Positions 50,375 through 57,856 of a stretch of DNA of 64,000 nucleotides are shown here, one piece after another. A model generated the notes under the pieces. It did no database searches, was not told the origin of the DNA, and worked only from the letters and a program-made list of their open reading frames with translations. Source of the DNA: Scandinavium lactucae (GTDB taxonomy: Bacteria > Pseudomonadota > Gammaproteobacteria > Enterobacterales > Enterobacteriaceae); the NCBI RefSeq assembly GCF_033843265.1, contig NZ_JAWXRD010000034.1:1-64000 (forward strand), in the 5' to 3' direction. Each line of letters begins with the position of its first letter. The stretch's first letter is position 1. The position numbers and the translations under genes are program-made.

Positions 50375-52354
50375 TTACCACTGATAACTCACGAAAATTT
50401 TTCCATTACGACCATCCTGCGGGATGCCCTGCGGCGAGGAGTATTGCTTGTCGAAGGCGTTACCGAACACCAGTGAGGTGGTCAGGCCGCGCAGCTGCTG
50501 TTGGCCTTTGTAGCTGACGTAAAAGTCATTCACGCCATAGCCTGCCTGCGGCGTAGCGCTGATGCTCTTCGTATCGTCTGCGAAGGTCCCGACCCAGCCC
50601 ACGGAGAAACCGCTGTGCGCCACCGGCACGTCGAGGCGGGAGGTGACGGTATCCGGATTAATGGCGGTCAGCCAGTCGCCGGTATCGGTGTCTTTCCCAC
50701 GGGTACGGTTGTACGCCAGGTCGAGGCTGAACAGGTCGGTGGTATATTTTGTCATCAGGTCCCAGCCCCAGATTTTGGCGTTAGGCACGTTGATGGAAGT
50801 GGTCGTGGCCGCAGCGAAATCAACCGAGGTGGTGATGTAATCTTTGGCATTGGTGTCGAAGTAGCTGGCTTTAAACTCAAGGCCGTCGTTGGCCATCAGC
50901 AGATCCTCAAAGCGCAGACCGAAACCATACTCCTGCGTTTCGTTGGTTTCCGGGCGAAGATTGGGGTTCGGCACCCAGTAGTTAGTGTAGAAACTGCTAA
51001 TGGAGAAGTGTTTTGAATCGTTATACATCTCGCCCATCGTCGGGGCGCGAAACGCCTGGGCGTAAGAGCCAAACAGCATCAGCCAGTCGGTCGGGTTGAT
51101 GGTCATACCCGCCCGGGACGACCATTTATCGGCGTCAACGTCGTCGTAACCGTCGCTGCTGCCGCGATAGTTGTCGTAGCGCGTGCCGCTAAGCAGGGTG
51201 ACCGGCAGGTCGCGCAAGGTAATTTCATCCTGCAACCAGCCGGAGCTGAAGTTGATGCGCGCATCAGGGAAGCCGGTGGTCATGCCGCCAGGGTTTTGCT
51301 CCTGGCGATAGTACTCGCCGCCGTAGGTCAGCAGGTGGGAGGCGAAGCTGTCGGTGAACAGGCGGGTGCGGTTCTCAACCTTGGCACCTTTGGTGGTTTG
51401 CTTGCGGAATTCCCCGGAGCCGTCGAGATTTTCCGCATTGATGCGTGCTTCGGACCAGTAGCCCGTCAGGTTGGCGTTCAGCCAGTCATTGCCTGCTGGC
51501 GCAATCTTGTAGTTCACCTGTGCGTCACGCTGAATGGTTGAGCGATCGGTCATTGGGTTACTGCTGGTGGATGCGCCCGGCGTTTGCGGATTTTTCGGCT
51601 CCTGGGCGGCGTTATTATAGTAGCGCAAGGAACCGGTCAGCGTCTGCGCCGGGTCGATTTTCCAGCTGCCTTTGGCGAGGAAGTTGCTGATGCTTTCGTC
51701 GTTAGGGGCGGTGAAACCGTCGCTCTGCTTCAAATCACCACGATCACGGCTGGACCACGACACGATCCCGTCGAGGGTGTCGGTGCGACCAAAGGCGCTG
51801 GCACCCATACCCAGGCTGTGATCGCCTGTACCGCCGGTGCCAAACACGCGGTAGCCGCTGTTCTGACCGAGATAGAGTAGGTCGGCCGCATCAACGGTTT
51901 GATAGGAAATCACCCCGCCAAGTGCACCGCTGCCGTACAGCAGAGCCCCCGGGCCGCGCACCACTTCGATACGCTTGATCAACGCTGGATCGAGGAAGGT
52001 ACTGTTCAGGTGTCCGGTGTCGGTGCCCTGACGAATGCCGTCGACCATCACCAGCACACCGCGACGATCGTAGCCGCGCAGATTAATATCCTGACCGTTG
52101 GTGCGACCGGTGCCGTCCAGGGTGATGCCCGGCACCTGACGCAGCATATCGGCGGCGGAACGGGCGGTTTGGCCTTCAGGGGTGTCGGCGTCAATCACCG
52201 AGACCATCATCGGCGCTTCAAACGCGCTGCGCTCGTTCCCGGTGGCGGTGACGGTCATTTGTTCAGAGGCGGCAAGCGCCGGGTGGCTGATGGCACCGAA
52301 AACAGCTAACGCAACCAGAGACGGGCGCAGCGATGCGCAATGCAGGTGTAGCAT
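50375..52354 (-). CDS. hmuR: TonB-dependent outer-membrane haem receptor HmuR
   Basis: 659 aa receptor. The signal peptide ends PALA (about residue 28), followed by a TonB-box-like EQMTVTA, a plug domain (to about 175) with VRGPGALLYGSGALGG, and a 22-strand barrel ending in VSYQW. The haem-receptor signature is present: FRAP (in QAFRAPTMGEMY) and NPNL (in WVPNPNLRPETNE), with a His between (KHFS). The start at 52354 is chosen because GGAGAG lies 6 nt ahead; an ATG four codons upstream overlaps that site. Energised by TonB. Confidence 0.95.
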   Translation of the reverse strand: MLHLHCASLRPSLVALAVFGAISHPALAASEQMTVTATGNERSAFEAPMMVSVIDADTPEGQTARSAADMLRQVPGITLDGTGRTNGQDINLRGYDRRGVLVMVDGIRQGTDTGHLNSTFLDPALIKRIEVVRGPGALLYGSGALGGVISYQTVDAADLLYLGQNSGYRVFGTGGTGDHSLGMGASAFGRTDTLDGIVSWSSRDRGDLKQSDGFTAPNDESISNFLAKGSWKIDPAQTLTGSLRYYNNAAQEPKNPQTPGASTSSNPMTDRSTIQRDAQVNYKIAPAGNDWLNANLTGYWSEARINAENLDGSGEFRKQTTKGAKVENRTRLFTDSFASHLLTYGGEYYRQEQNPGGMTTGFPDARINFSSGWLQDEITLRDLPVTLLSGTRYDNYRGSSDGYDDVDADKWSSRAGMTINPTDWLMLFGSYAQAFRAPTMGEMYNDSKHFSISSFYTNYWVPNPNLRPETNETQEYGFGLRFEDLLMANDGLEFKASYFDTNAKDYITTSVDFAAATTTSINVPNAKIWGWDLMTKYTTDLFSLDLAYNRTRGKDTDTGDWLTAINPDTVTSRLDVPVAHSGFSVGWVGTFADDTKSISATPQAGYGVNDFYVSYKGQQQLRGLTTSLVFGNAFDKQYSSPQGIPQDGRNGKIFVSYQW

Positions 52355-52438
52355 GCAACTCTCCATAAAGTGAAAAGCGCTGGCTGCCTCGGCATGTGTC
52401 CTGGGTGGCTGGCGAAATGTTGTGGTGGTGTAAATCTA

Positions 52439-52618
52439 TTATTTGGTGAGGATCAGTTTTCCGGCGTGGGTCTGGCGCAGTAGATACTGGTGCCCGTCAT
52501 GCTCGATGATAACCCGGCCTTCCTTGCCAAGCAGGCTTTGGCTGCTCACTCGACGATCGGTAGGCTGCGGTGTCGGGGACGCTTTGCCGGGGGCGGTAGT
52601 GGTATCCAAAGATGTCAT
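52439..52618 (-). CDS. hemP: Haemin uptake protein HemP (YdiE)
   Basis: A 59-aa small protein ending VIIEHDGHQYLLRQTHAGKLILTK, the conserved HemP C-terminus. First gene of the haem operon. In other bacteria HemP/HmuP is an activator needed for high haem-receptor expression. The start at 52618 is preferred because the longer open frame upstream runs through the Fur box and promoter. It lacks a clear ribosome site. It is K-12 ydiE by position next to aroH. Confidence 0.9.
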   Translation of the reverse strand: MTSLDTTTAPGKASPTPQPTDRRVSSQSLLGKEGRVIIEHDGHQYLLRQTHAGKLILTK

Positions 52619-52642
52619 AATGTTAAAAATAGCAATCAAAGT

Positions 52643-52661
52643 AACAATGATAATCATTATC
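52643..52661 (-). promoter_or_regulatory. Fur box of the hemP-hmu operon
   Basis: 17 of 19 positions match the Fur consensus GATAATGATAATCATTATC. On the minus strand a promoter overlaps it: -35 TTGCTG, a 16-bp spacer, -10 GATAAT. Iron-replete Fur would therefore block RNA polymerase directly. It is 25 bp before the hemP ATG. Confidence 0.92.
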
Positions 52662-52779
52662 AACAAATCAAAAAACTCAGCAACCTTTTTTATGAAAAAT
52701 AGGTGAGTGGATCAAAAAAAGGGTTATGTGACGCGGGTATAGGTCGGGTGACAGGGTGCCACCCGACTGAAAAACAGAC

Positions 52780-53826
52780 TCAGAAGCGGGTATCAATGGC
52801 GGCGGAAAGTTTATCCAGCAGAATTTCGCTATCTTCCCAGCTCAGGCATGGATCGGTAATCGACTGGCCGTACACCAGCGGCTGTCCGGCGACGATTTTC
52901 TGGGTTCCTTCACGCAGGAAACTTTCAGCCATTACCCCAGCAATTGCGCTGGAACCGTTGCGGATCTGCTGGCAAATATCGTCACACACGTCGAGCTGAC
53001 GGCGATGCTGTTTCTGGCAGTTGCCGTGGCTGAAATCAATAACCAGCTGCTCCGGCAGGTCAAACTCATGCAGCGTATCGCAGGCGGCAGCGATATCCGC
53101 CGCATGATAGTTCGGCTGTTTACCGCCGCGCATGATGATGTGCCCGTACGGATTACCGCTGGTCTGGTAAATGGTCATCTGACCGTTTTTATCCGGCGAC
53201 AGGAACATATGGCTGGCGCGGGCAGCACGAATCGCATCCACCGCAATACGGGTGTTGCCGTCGGTGCCGTTTTTAAAGCCAACCGGGCAGGAGAGCGCCG
53301 AGGCCATTTCACGGTGGATCTGGCTTTCGGTGGTGCGGGCACCAATCGCGCCCCAGCTGATTAAATCGGCGATGAACTGACCGGTCACCATATCAAGAAA
53401 CTCGGTGGCAGTCGGGACACCCAGCTCGTTAACCTGCAACAGTAGTTTACGCGCCTGCTCGATACCGTGATTTACGCGATAGCTACCGTTGAGGTCCGGA
53501 TCGGAAATCAGGCCTTTCCAGCCCACCACGGTGCGCGGTTTTTCAAAATAGGTGCGCATCACGATTTCCAGACGTGTCTGGTGCTTCTCACGCAGCGCCT
53601 GCAAACGGCGGGCGTACTCCATGGCCGCATCCAGGTCATGGATCGAGCACGGGCCAATGACCACCAGCAGGCGGTTATCTTCACCGTTAAGGATTTTTTC
53701 AATGCGACGACGGGAGGCGGTGACGTGGCTCGCGACCTCAGACGAGACAGGGTAGCGCTGCGCCAACTCAGCAGGCGTTACCAGACTGTCGATGCGCGCC
53801 GAACGCAGTTCATCAGTTTTGTTCAT
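52780..53826 (-). CDS. aroH: Trp-sensitive DAHP synthase AroH
   Basis: 348 aa, as in E. coli. Condenses PEP and erythrose-4-phosphate to DAHP, the first step of the shikimate pathway, with inhibition by tryptophan. Metal and substrate residues sit in VVIGPCSIHDLDAAMEYA, GARTTESQ and VDFSHGNCQKQHRRQ. The ATG at 53826 follows GAGAGCCACA, which reads like the E. coli leader; the open frame upstream is non-coding. A TrpR operator lies upstream. Confidence 0.97.
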   Translation of the reverse strand: MNKTDELRSARIDSLVTPAELAQRYPVSSEVASHVTASRRRIEKILNGEDNRLLVVIGPCSIHDLDAAMEYARRLQALREKHQTRLEIVMRTYFEKPRTVVGWKGLISDPDLNGSYRVNHGIEQARKLLLQVNELGVPTATEFLDMVTGQFIADLISWGAIGARTTESQIHREMASALSCPVGFKNGTDGNTRIAVDAIRAARASHMFLSPDKNGQMTIYQTSGNPYGHIIMRGGKQPNYHAADIAAACDTLHEFDLPEQLVIDFSHGNCQKQHRRQLDVCDDICQQIRNGSSAIAGVMAESFLREGTQKIVAGQPLVYGQSITDPCLSWEDSEILLDKLSAAIDTRF

Positions 53827-53960
53827 TGTGGCTCTCAGAATTGGGTGGCTTCTACGGCAGGAATACCGGAAGTGATGCGCATCACGATAAACCAATCCCC
53901 GATGAATTCAAGGTTGAAAAATTTTCAGTGACCTGATGCGCAATCATTGCAAACGGATTC

Positions 53961-53997
53961 TAGCGTATTTCACCATGCTGTACTAGTGTATTAGTAC
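53961..53997 (-). promoter_or_regulatory. aroH promoter with TrpR operator
   Basis: GTACTAGTGTATTAGTAC (53980-53997) closely fits the TrpR operator consensus, with GTACTA/TAGTAC arms. On the minus strand it overlaps a -35-like AGTACA, which is followed 16 bp later by -10 TAGAAT (53961-53966). The operator also spans the ppsR stop codon (53991-53993). Repression by TrpR-tryptophan is expected, as in E. coli aroH. Confidence 0.8.
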
Positions 53998-54824
53998 ATG
54001 CGCCGACTGAGACCCATAATGTCGAGGATTTTGGTGGCAATTTCTTCCACCGAATAGTTGGTGCTGTTCAGCCAAGGGATCTGATTCTTGCGGTACAGCG
54101 CCTCAACTTCGGTGACTTCCATCCGACACTGGCGCATTGAGGCGTAGCGACTATTTTCACGGCGTTCTTCGCGAATGGCGGCGAGGCGTTCCGGATCGAT
54201 TGTCAGGCCAAATAATTTGTGCTGCAACGGTTTCAGCGCGGCGGGCAACACCAGGTTATCCATATCGTCGGCGATGAACGGATAGTTGGCCGCGCGGATA
54301 CCAAACTGCATCGCCAGATAGAGACTGGTCGGGGTTTTGCCACAGCGTGAGACGCCGAGCAAAATCACCTGCGCCTGATCAAGGTTTCGCAGTGAAATGC
54401 CGTCATCATGCGCTAACGTGTAGTCAATGGCGGCGATACGGGCATCATATTTGGTGAGGTTGCCAGGGGTCAACCCGTGGGTACGATGGGCGATAGGCGT
54501 CGGGTCGAGTTTCAGTTCTTCCTGCAACGGAGCCACCAGCGCCTGCACGATATCCTGACAGAAGCCTTCGCTTTGTAAAATGATGGTGCGAATTTCTGGC
54601 AGAACGATGGAGTAGAACACCAGCGGACGCACGCCAGATTGCTGATAGATGGCATCAATTTGTTCTTTCACCGCCTTCGCCCGGCCTTCGCTTTCGACAA
54701 ACGGCAAAGTAATGCTGTTTACCGACACCGGGAATTGCGACATCACCGCATGCCCCAGTACCTCGGCGGTAATCGCGGTGCCGTCTGAAATGTAAAATAC
54801 GTGGCGATCGACATTTATATCCAT
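53991..54824 (-). CDS. ppsR: PEP synthetase regulatory protein PpsR
   Basis: 277 aa, as in E. coli. A bifunctional DUF299 kinase/phosphorylase that inactivates PpsA by ADP-dependent phosphorylation of a Thr next to the catalytic His, and reactivates it by phosphorolysis. P-loop GVSRCGKT lies at 157-164. The start at 54824 gives the E. coli length; an ATG three codons upstream is possible. It is divergent from its target ppsA. Confidence 0.96.
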   Translation of the reverse strand: MDINVDRHVFYISDGTAITAEVLGHAVMSQFPVSVNSITLPFVESEGRAKAVKEQIDAIYQQSGVRPLVFYSIVLPEIRTIILQSEGFCQDIVQALVAPLQEELKLDPTPIAHRTHGLTPGNLTKYDARIAAIDYTLAHDDGISLRNLDQAQVILLGVSRCGKTPTSLYLAMQFGIRAANYPFIADDMDNLVLPAALKPLQHKLFGLTIDPERLAAIREERRENSRYASMRQCRMEVTEVEALYRKNQIPWLNSTNYSVEEIATKILDIMGLSRRMY

Positions 54825-55056
54825 TTTGACCATCCGGTAAGATTAAGTTAATTCGCTGAAGCCTATATTTATTTTAATCATATCCGTGTCGGTTTTGTCT
54901 TAAATTTAAAAATGAAAGCGTGTTTTTATTTTTAGTGAAAAGGGGTGTTCATTTTTCGGGATGCGGGCTATAGACCGCCATTCTTTGTGGGATTTCTCAT
55001 AAATCATGGGGTTAAGGCCAGCAGGGGAACAGTCTTAAAAAACAAAAAAATAATTT
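54825..55056. other. Left part of ppsR-ppsA divergent gap
   Basis: AT-rich DNA with A/T runs and no ORF, RNA or repeat I can support. It presumably contains the ppsR promoter. Confidence 0.4.
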
Positions 55057-55106
55057 GCTTGAACGATTCACCGTTTTTTTAAGCGGGTTAATTATGACAG
55101 TATAAA
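55057..55106 (+). promoter_or_regulatory. Cra site and ppsA promoter
   Basis: GCTTGAACGATTCACC (55057-55072) read on the other strand contains TGAATCGTTCAA, a full match to the Cra consensus TGAAWCGNTNMR. A -10-like TATAAA (55101-55106) follows. A start near 55113 would put Cra about 48 bp upstream, a typical activator position. Cra activates ppsA in E. coli during gluconeogenesis. The -35 is weak, as expected for an activated promoter. Confidence 0.7.
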
Positions 55107-55156
55107 TAACGAAGCCGGTTCATTTCTGGCACTTTTCTTAAATAACTTATCTTAAA

Positions 55157-55265
55157 TAATTCGAGTTGCAGGTAGGCAGCAAAAGAGCGAATCCCGGGAA
55201 CTTACTGAAGTAGGTAACTGGGGGGAGCGAGGGTCGCCAACACCCCTGCAACTTGAAGTATGACG
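55157..55265. repeat. ERIC (IRU) repeat
   Basis: An enterobacterial repetitive intergenic consensus element. Outer inverted ends are TAATTCGAGTTGCAGG (55157-55172) and CCTGCAACTTGAAGTA (55245-55260). The core includes ACTTACTGAAGTAGGTAACTG, which runs into GGGGGGAGCG and corresponds to the ERIC2 primer site, and GAGCGAATCCCGGGAA at the ERIC1 side. It lies between the ppsA promoter and the ppsA start. Confidence 0.88.
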
Positions 55266-55286
55266 GATATAGAAGGAATTGTTTCG

Positions 55287-57665
55287 ATGTCCAACAATAG
55301 CTCGTCACCGCTGGTGCTTTGGTACAACCAACTCGGCATGAATGATGTAGATAGCGTTGGGGGCAAAAATGCCTCCCTGGGTGAAATGATTACGAATCTG
55401 TCCGATTTGGGTGTATCCGTGCCCAACGGGTTTGCTACCACGGCTGATGCCTTCAATCAGTTTCTCGACCAGAGCGGCGTTAACCAGCGCATATATCAAC
55501 TGCTGGATGAAACCGACATTGACGACGTGACCGCACTGGCGAAAGCCGGGACGCAGATCCGTCAGTGGATCATCGATACACCGTTTACGCCAGAGTTGGA
55601 GAAGGCCATTCATCAGGCTTATGACCAGCTCTCTGCTGACGATGCCGACGCGTCGTTTGCCGTGCGTTCTTCTGCCACCGCTGAAGACATGCCTGATGCC
55701 TCCTTTGCCGGGCAGCAGGAAACCTTCCTCAACGTGCAGGGCTACGACGCCGTGCTGGTGGCGGTGAAGCATGTGTACGCCTCACTGTTTAACGACCGGG
55801 CGATTTCTTACCGCGTGCATCAGGGCTATGACCACCGTGGCGTGGCGCTCTCTGCGGGCGTCCAGCGAATGGTGCGTTCAGACCTCGCGTCTTCCGGGGT
55901 GATGTTCTCCATCGATACCGAATCCGGCTTTGACCAGGTGGTGTTCATCACTTCCGCCTTCGGTTTGGGCGAAATGGTGGTGCAGGGCGCGGTCAACCCG
56001 GACGAATTCTACGTCCACAAACCGACGCTGGAGAAAGGTCGCCCATCGATTGTGCGCCGTACCATGGGCTCGAAAAAGATTCGTATGGTATATGCCCCGA
56101 CCCAGGAACATGGCAAACAAGTCCGGATTGAAGATGTACCGCAGGCTGACCGCGATCGCTTCTCGTTGACCGACGACGAGGTGCAGGAACTGGCGAAGCA
56201 GGCGGTGCAGATCGAGAAACACTATGGCCGCCCGATGGACATCGAGTGGGCGAAAGACGGCCACACCGGGAAACTGTTTATCGTGCAGGCACGTCCTGAG
56301 ACGGTGCGTTCCCGTGGCCAGGTGATGGAGCGTTACACCCTGCATTCTCAGGGGAAAATCATTGCCGAAGGCCGCGCGATCGGCCATCGCATCGGCGCGG
56401 GGCCGGTGAAGGTTATCCACGACATCAGCGAAATGAACCGCATACAGCCTGGTGATGTGCTGGTGACCGACATGACCGACCCGGACTGGGAACCGATCAT
56501 GAAAAAAGCGGCGGCGATTGTTACTAACCGTGGCGGACGTACCTGCCATGCGGCAATTATCGCCCGTGAACTGGGGATCCCGGCCGTGGTTGGTTGTGGG
56601 GATGCCACCGAGCGCATGAAAGATGACGAGAAAGTCACCGTCTCCTGTGCCGAAGGTGATACCGGCTACGTTTATGCAGAAATGCTCGACTTTAGCGTGA
56701 AAAGTTCCAGCGTCGATACCATGCCGGATCTGCCGCTCAAAATCATGATGAACGTCGGTAACCCGGACAGGGCCTTCGACTTTGCCTGCCTGCCAAATGA
56801 GGGCGTAGGGCTGGCGCGTCTGGAGTTCATCATCAACCGTATGATTGGCGTGCATCCGCGTGCGCTGCTGGAGTTTGATGCCCAGGAGCCGAAGTTGCAG
56901 AACGAAATTCGCGAAATGATGAAGGGCTACGACTCGCCGAAAGAGTTCTATGTGGGGCGTCTCACCGAAGGGATCGCCACCCTTGGCGCGGCGTTTTATC
57001 CGAAGCGCGTGATTGTGCGTCTGTCTGACTTCAAATCCAACGAATACGCCAACCTGGTGGGCGGCGAACGTTACGAGCCGGAAGAAGAAAACCCAATGCT
57101 CGGTTTCCGGGGGGCAGGACGCTACGTGGCTGATAGCTTCCGCGATTGCTTCGCACTGGAATGCGATGCGGTAAAACGCGTACGTAACGAGATGGATTTA
57201 ACCAACGTCGAAATCATGATCCCCTTCGTGCGCACCGTGGACCAGGCGAAAGCGGTGATTGATGAACTGGCGCGTCAGGGGCTAAAACGAGGTGAAAACG
57301 GTCTCAAAATCATCATGATGTGTGAGATCCCGTCCAACGCCCTGCTGGCGGAACAGTTCCTCGAATACTTTGATGGCTTCTCAATCGGTTCGAACGACAT
57401 GACCCAGCTAACGTTGGGTCTGGATAGGGATTCCGGGGTTGTATCTGAGCTGTTCGATGAACGCAACGAGGCGGTGAAAGCACTGCTGTCGATGTCGATT
57501 CGTGCGGCGAAGAAGCAGGGCAAATACGTGGGTATCTGCGGCCAGGGGCCTTCAGATCACGAAGATTTTGCTGCATGGCTAATGGAGGAAGGGATCGACA
57601 GTCTGTCGCTGAACCCGGACACCGTGGTGCAAACCTGGCTGAGCCTCGCCGAACTGCGTAAATAA
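55287..57665 (+). CDS. ppsA: Phosphoenolpyruvate synthase
   Basis: 792 aa, gapless against E. coli PpsA. Converts pyruvate and ATP to PEP, AMP and phosphate, the key gluconeogenic step on three-carbon substrates. N-terminal ATP-grasp domain, swivelling domain with catalytic H421 in GGRTCHAAIIAREL (the preceding Thr is the PpsR target), and C-terminal PEP/pyruvate barrel with GSNDMTQLTLGLDRD and ICGQGPSD. The start at 55287 follows AGAAGGA; the ATG nine codons upstream is inside the ERIC end. Confidence 0.98.
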   Translation: MSNNSSSPLVLWYNQLGMNDVDSVGGKNASLGEMITNLSDLGVSVPNGFATTADAFNQFLDQSGVNQRIYQLLDETDIDDVTALAKAGTQIRQWIIDTPFTPELEKAIHQAYDQLSADDADASFAVRSSATAEDMPDASFAGQQETFLNVQGYDAVLVAVKHVYASLFNDRAISYRVHQGYDHRGVALSAGVQRMVRSDLASSGVMFSIDTESGFDQVVFITSAFGLGEMVVQGAVNPDEFYVHKPTLEKGRPSIVRRTMGSKKIRMVYAPTQEHGKQVRIEDVPQADRDRFSLTDDEVQELAKQAVQIEKHYGRPMDIEWAKDGHTGKLFIVQARPETVRSRGQVMERYTLHSQGKIIAEGRAIGHRIGAGPVKVIHDISEMNRIQPGDVLVTDMTDPDWEPIMKKAAAIVTNRGGRTCHAAIIARELGIPAVVGCGDATERMKDDEKVTVSCAEGDTGYVYAEMLDFSVKSSSVDTMPDLPLKIMMNVGNPDRAFDFACLPNEGVGLARLEFIINRMIGVHPRALLEFDAQEPKLQNEIREMMKGYDSPKEFYVGRLTEGIATLGAAFYPKRVIVRLSDFKSNEYANLVGGERYEPEEENPMLGFRGAGRYVADSFRDCFALECDAVKRVRNEMDLTNVEIMIPFVRTVDQAKAVIDELARQGLKRGENGLKIIMMCEIPSNALLAEQFLEYFDGFSIGSNDMTQLTLGLDRDSGVVSELFDERNEAVKALLSMSIRAAKKQGKYVGICGQGPSDHEDFAAWLMEEGIDSLSLNPDTVVQTWLSLAELRK

Positions 57666-57680
57666 GCTTCTTTCCTGATG

Positions 57681-57713
57681 AAAAATCCCTGGCATCTGGC
57701 CGGGGATTTTTTT
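57681..57713 (+). terminator. ppsA terminator
   Basis: AAAAATCCC-GGC arms pair with GCC-GGGGATTTTT around an ATCT loop and end in T7, 15 nt after the stop. Confidence 0.88.
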
Positions 57714-57856
57714 GCGTGACATTCTTTCCCGAGCCGCCTCACAAAATTGAAATAAAACGAAAAAACGTAACTTCCCTGTGAATTTCGACAATTGTCGCCC
57801 TCCGTCTGCTTCTCAATACTGCCTCTTACGATATGACCTTAACGGAGGGGAAGTTG

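Noticed and set aside
52743..52767. Hairpin GTCGGGTG/CACCCGAC as an aroH terminator
   Set aside because: The stem is real, but no U-tract follows it on the minus strand, so it was not listed as a terminator.
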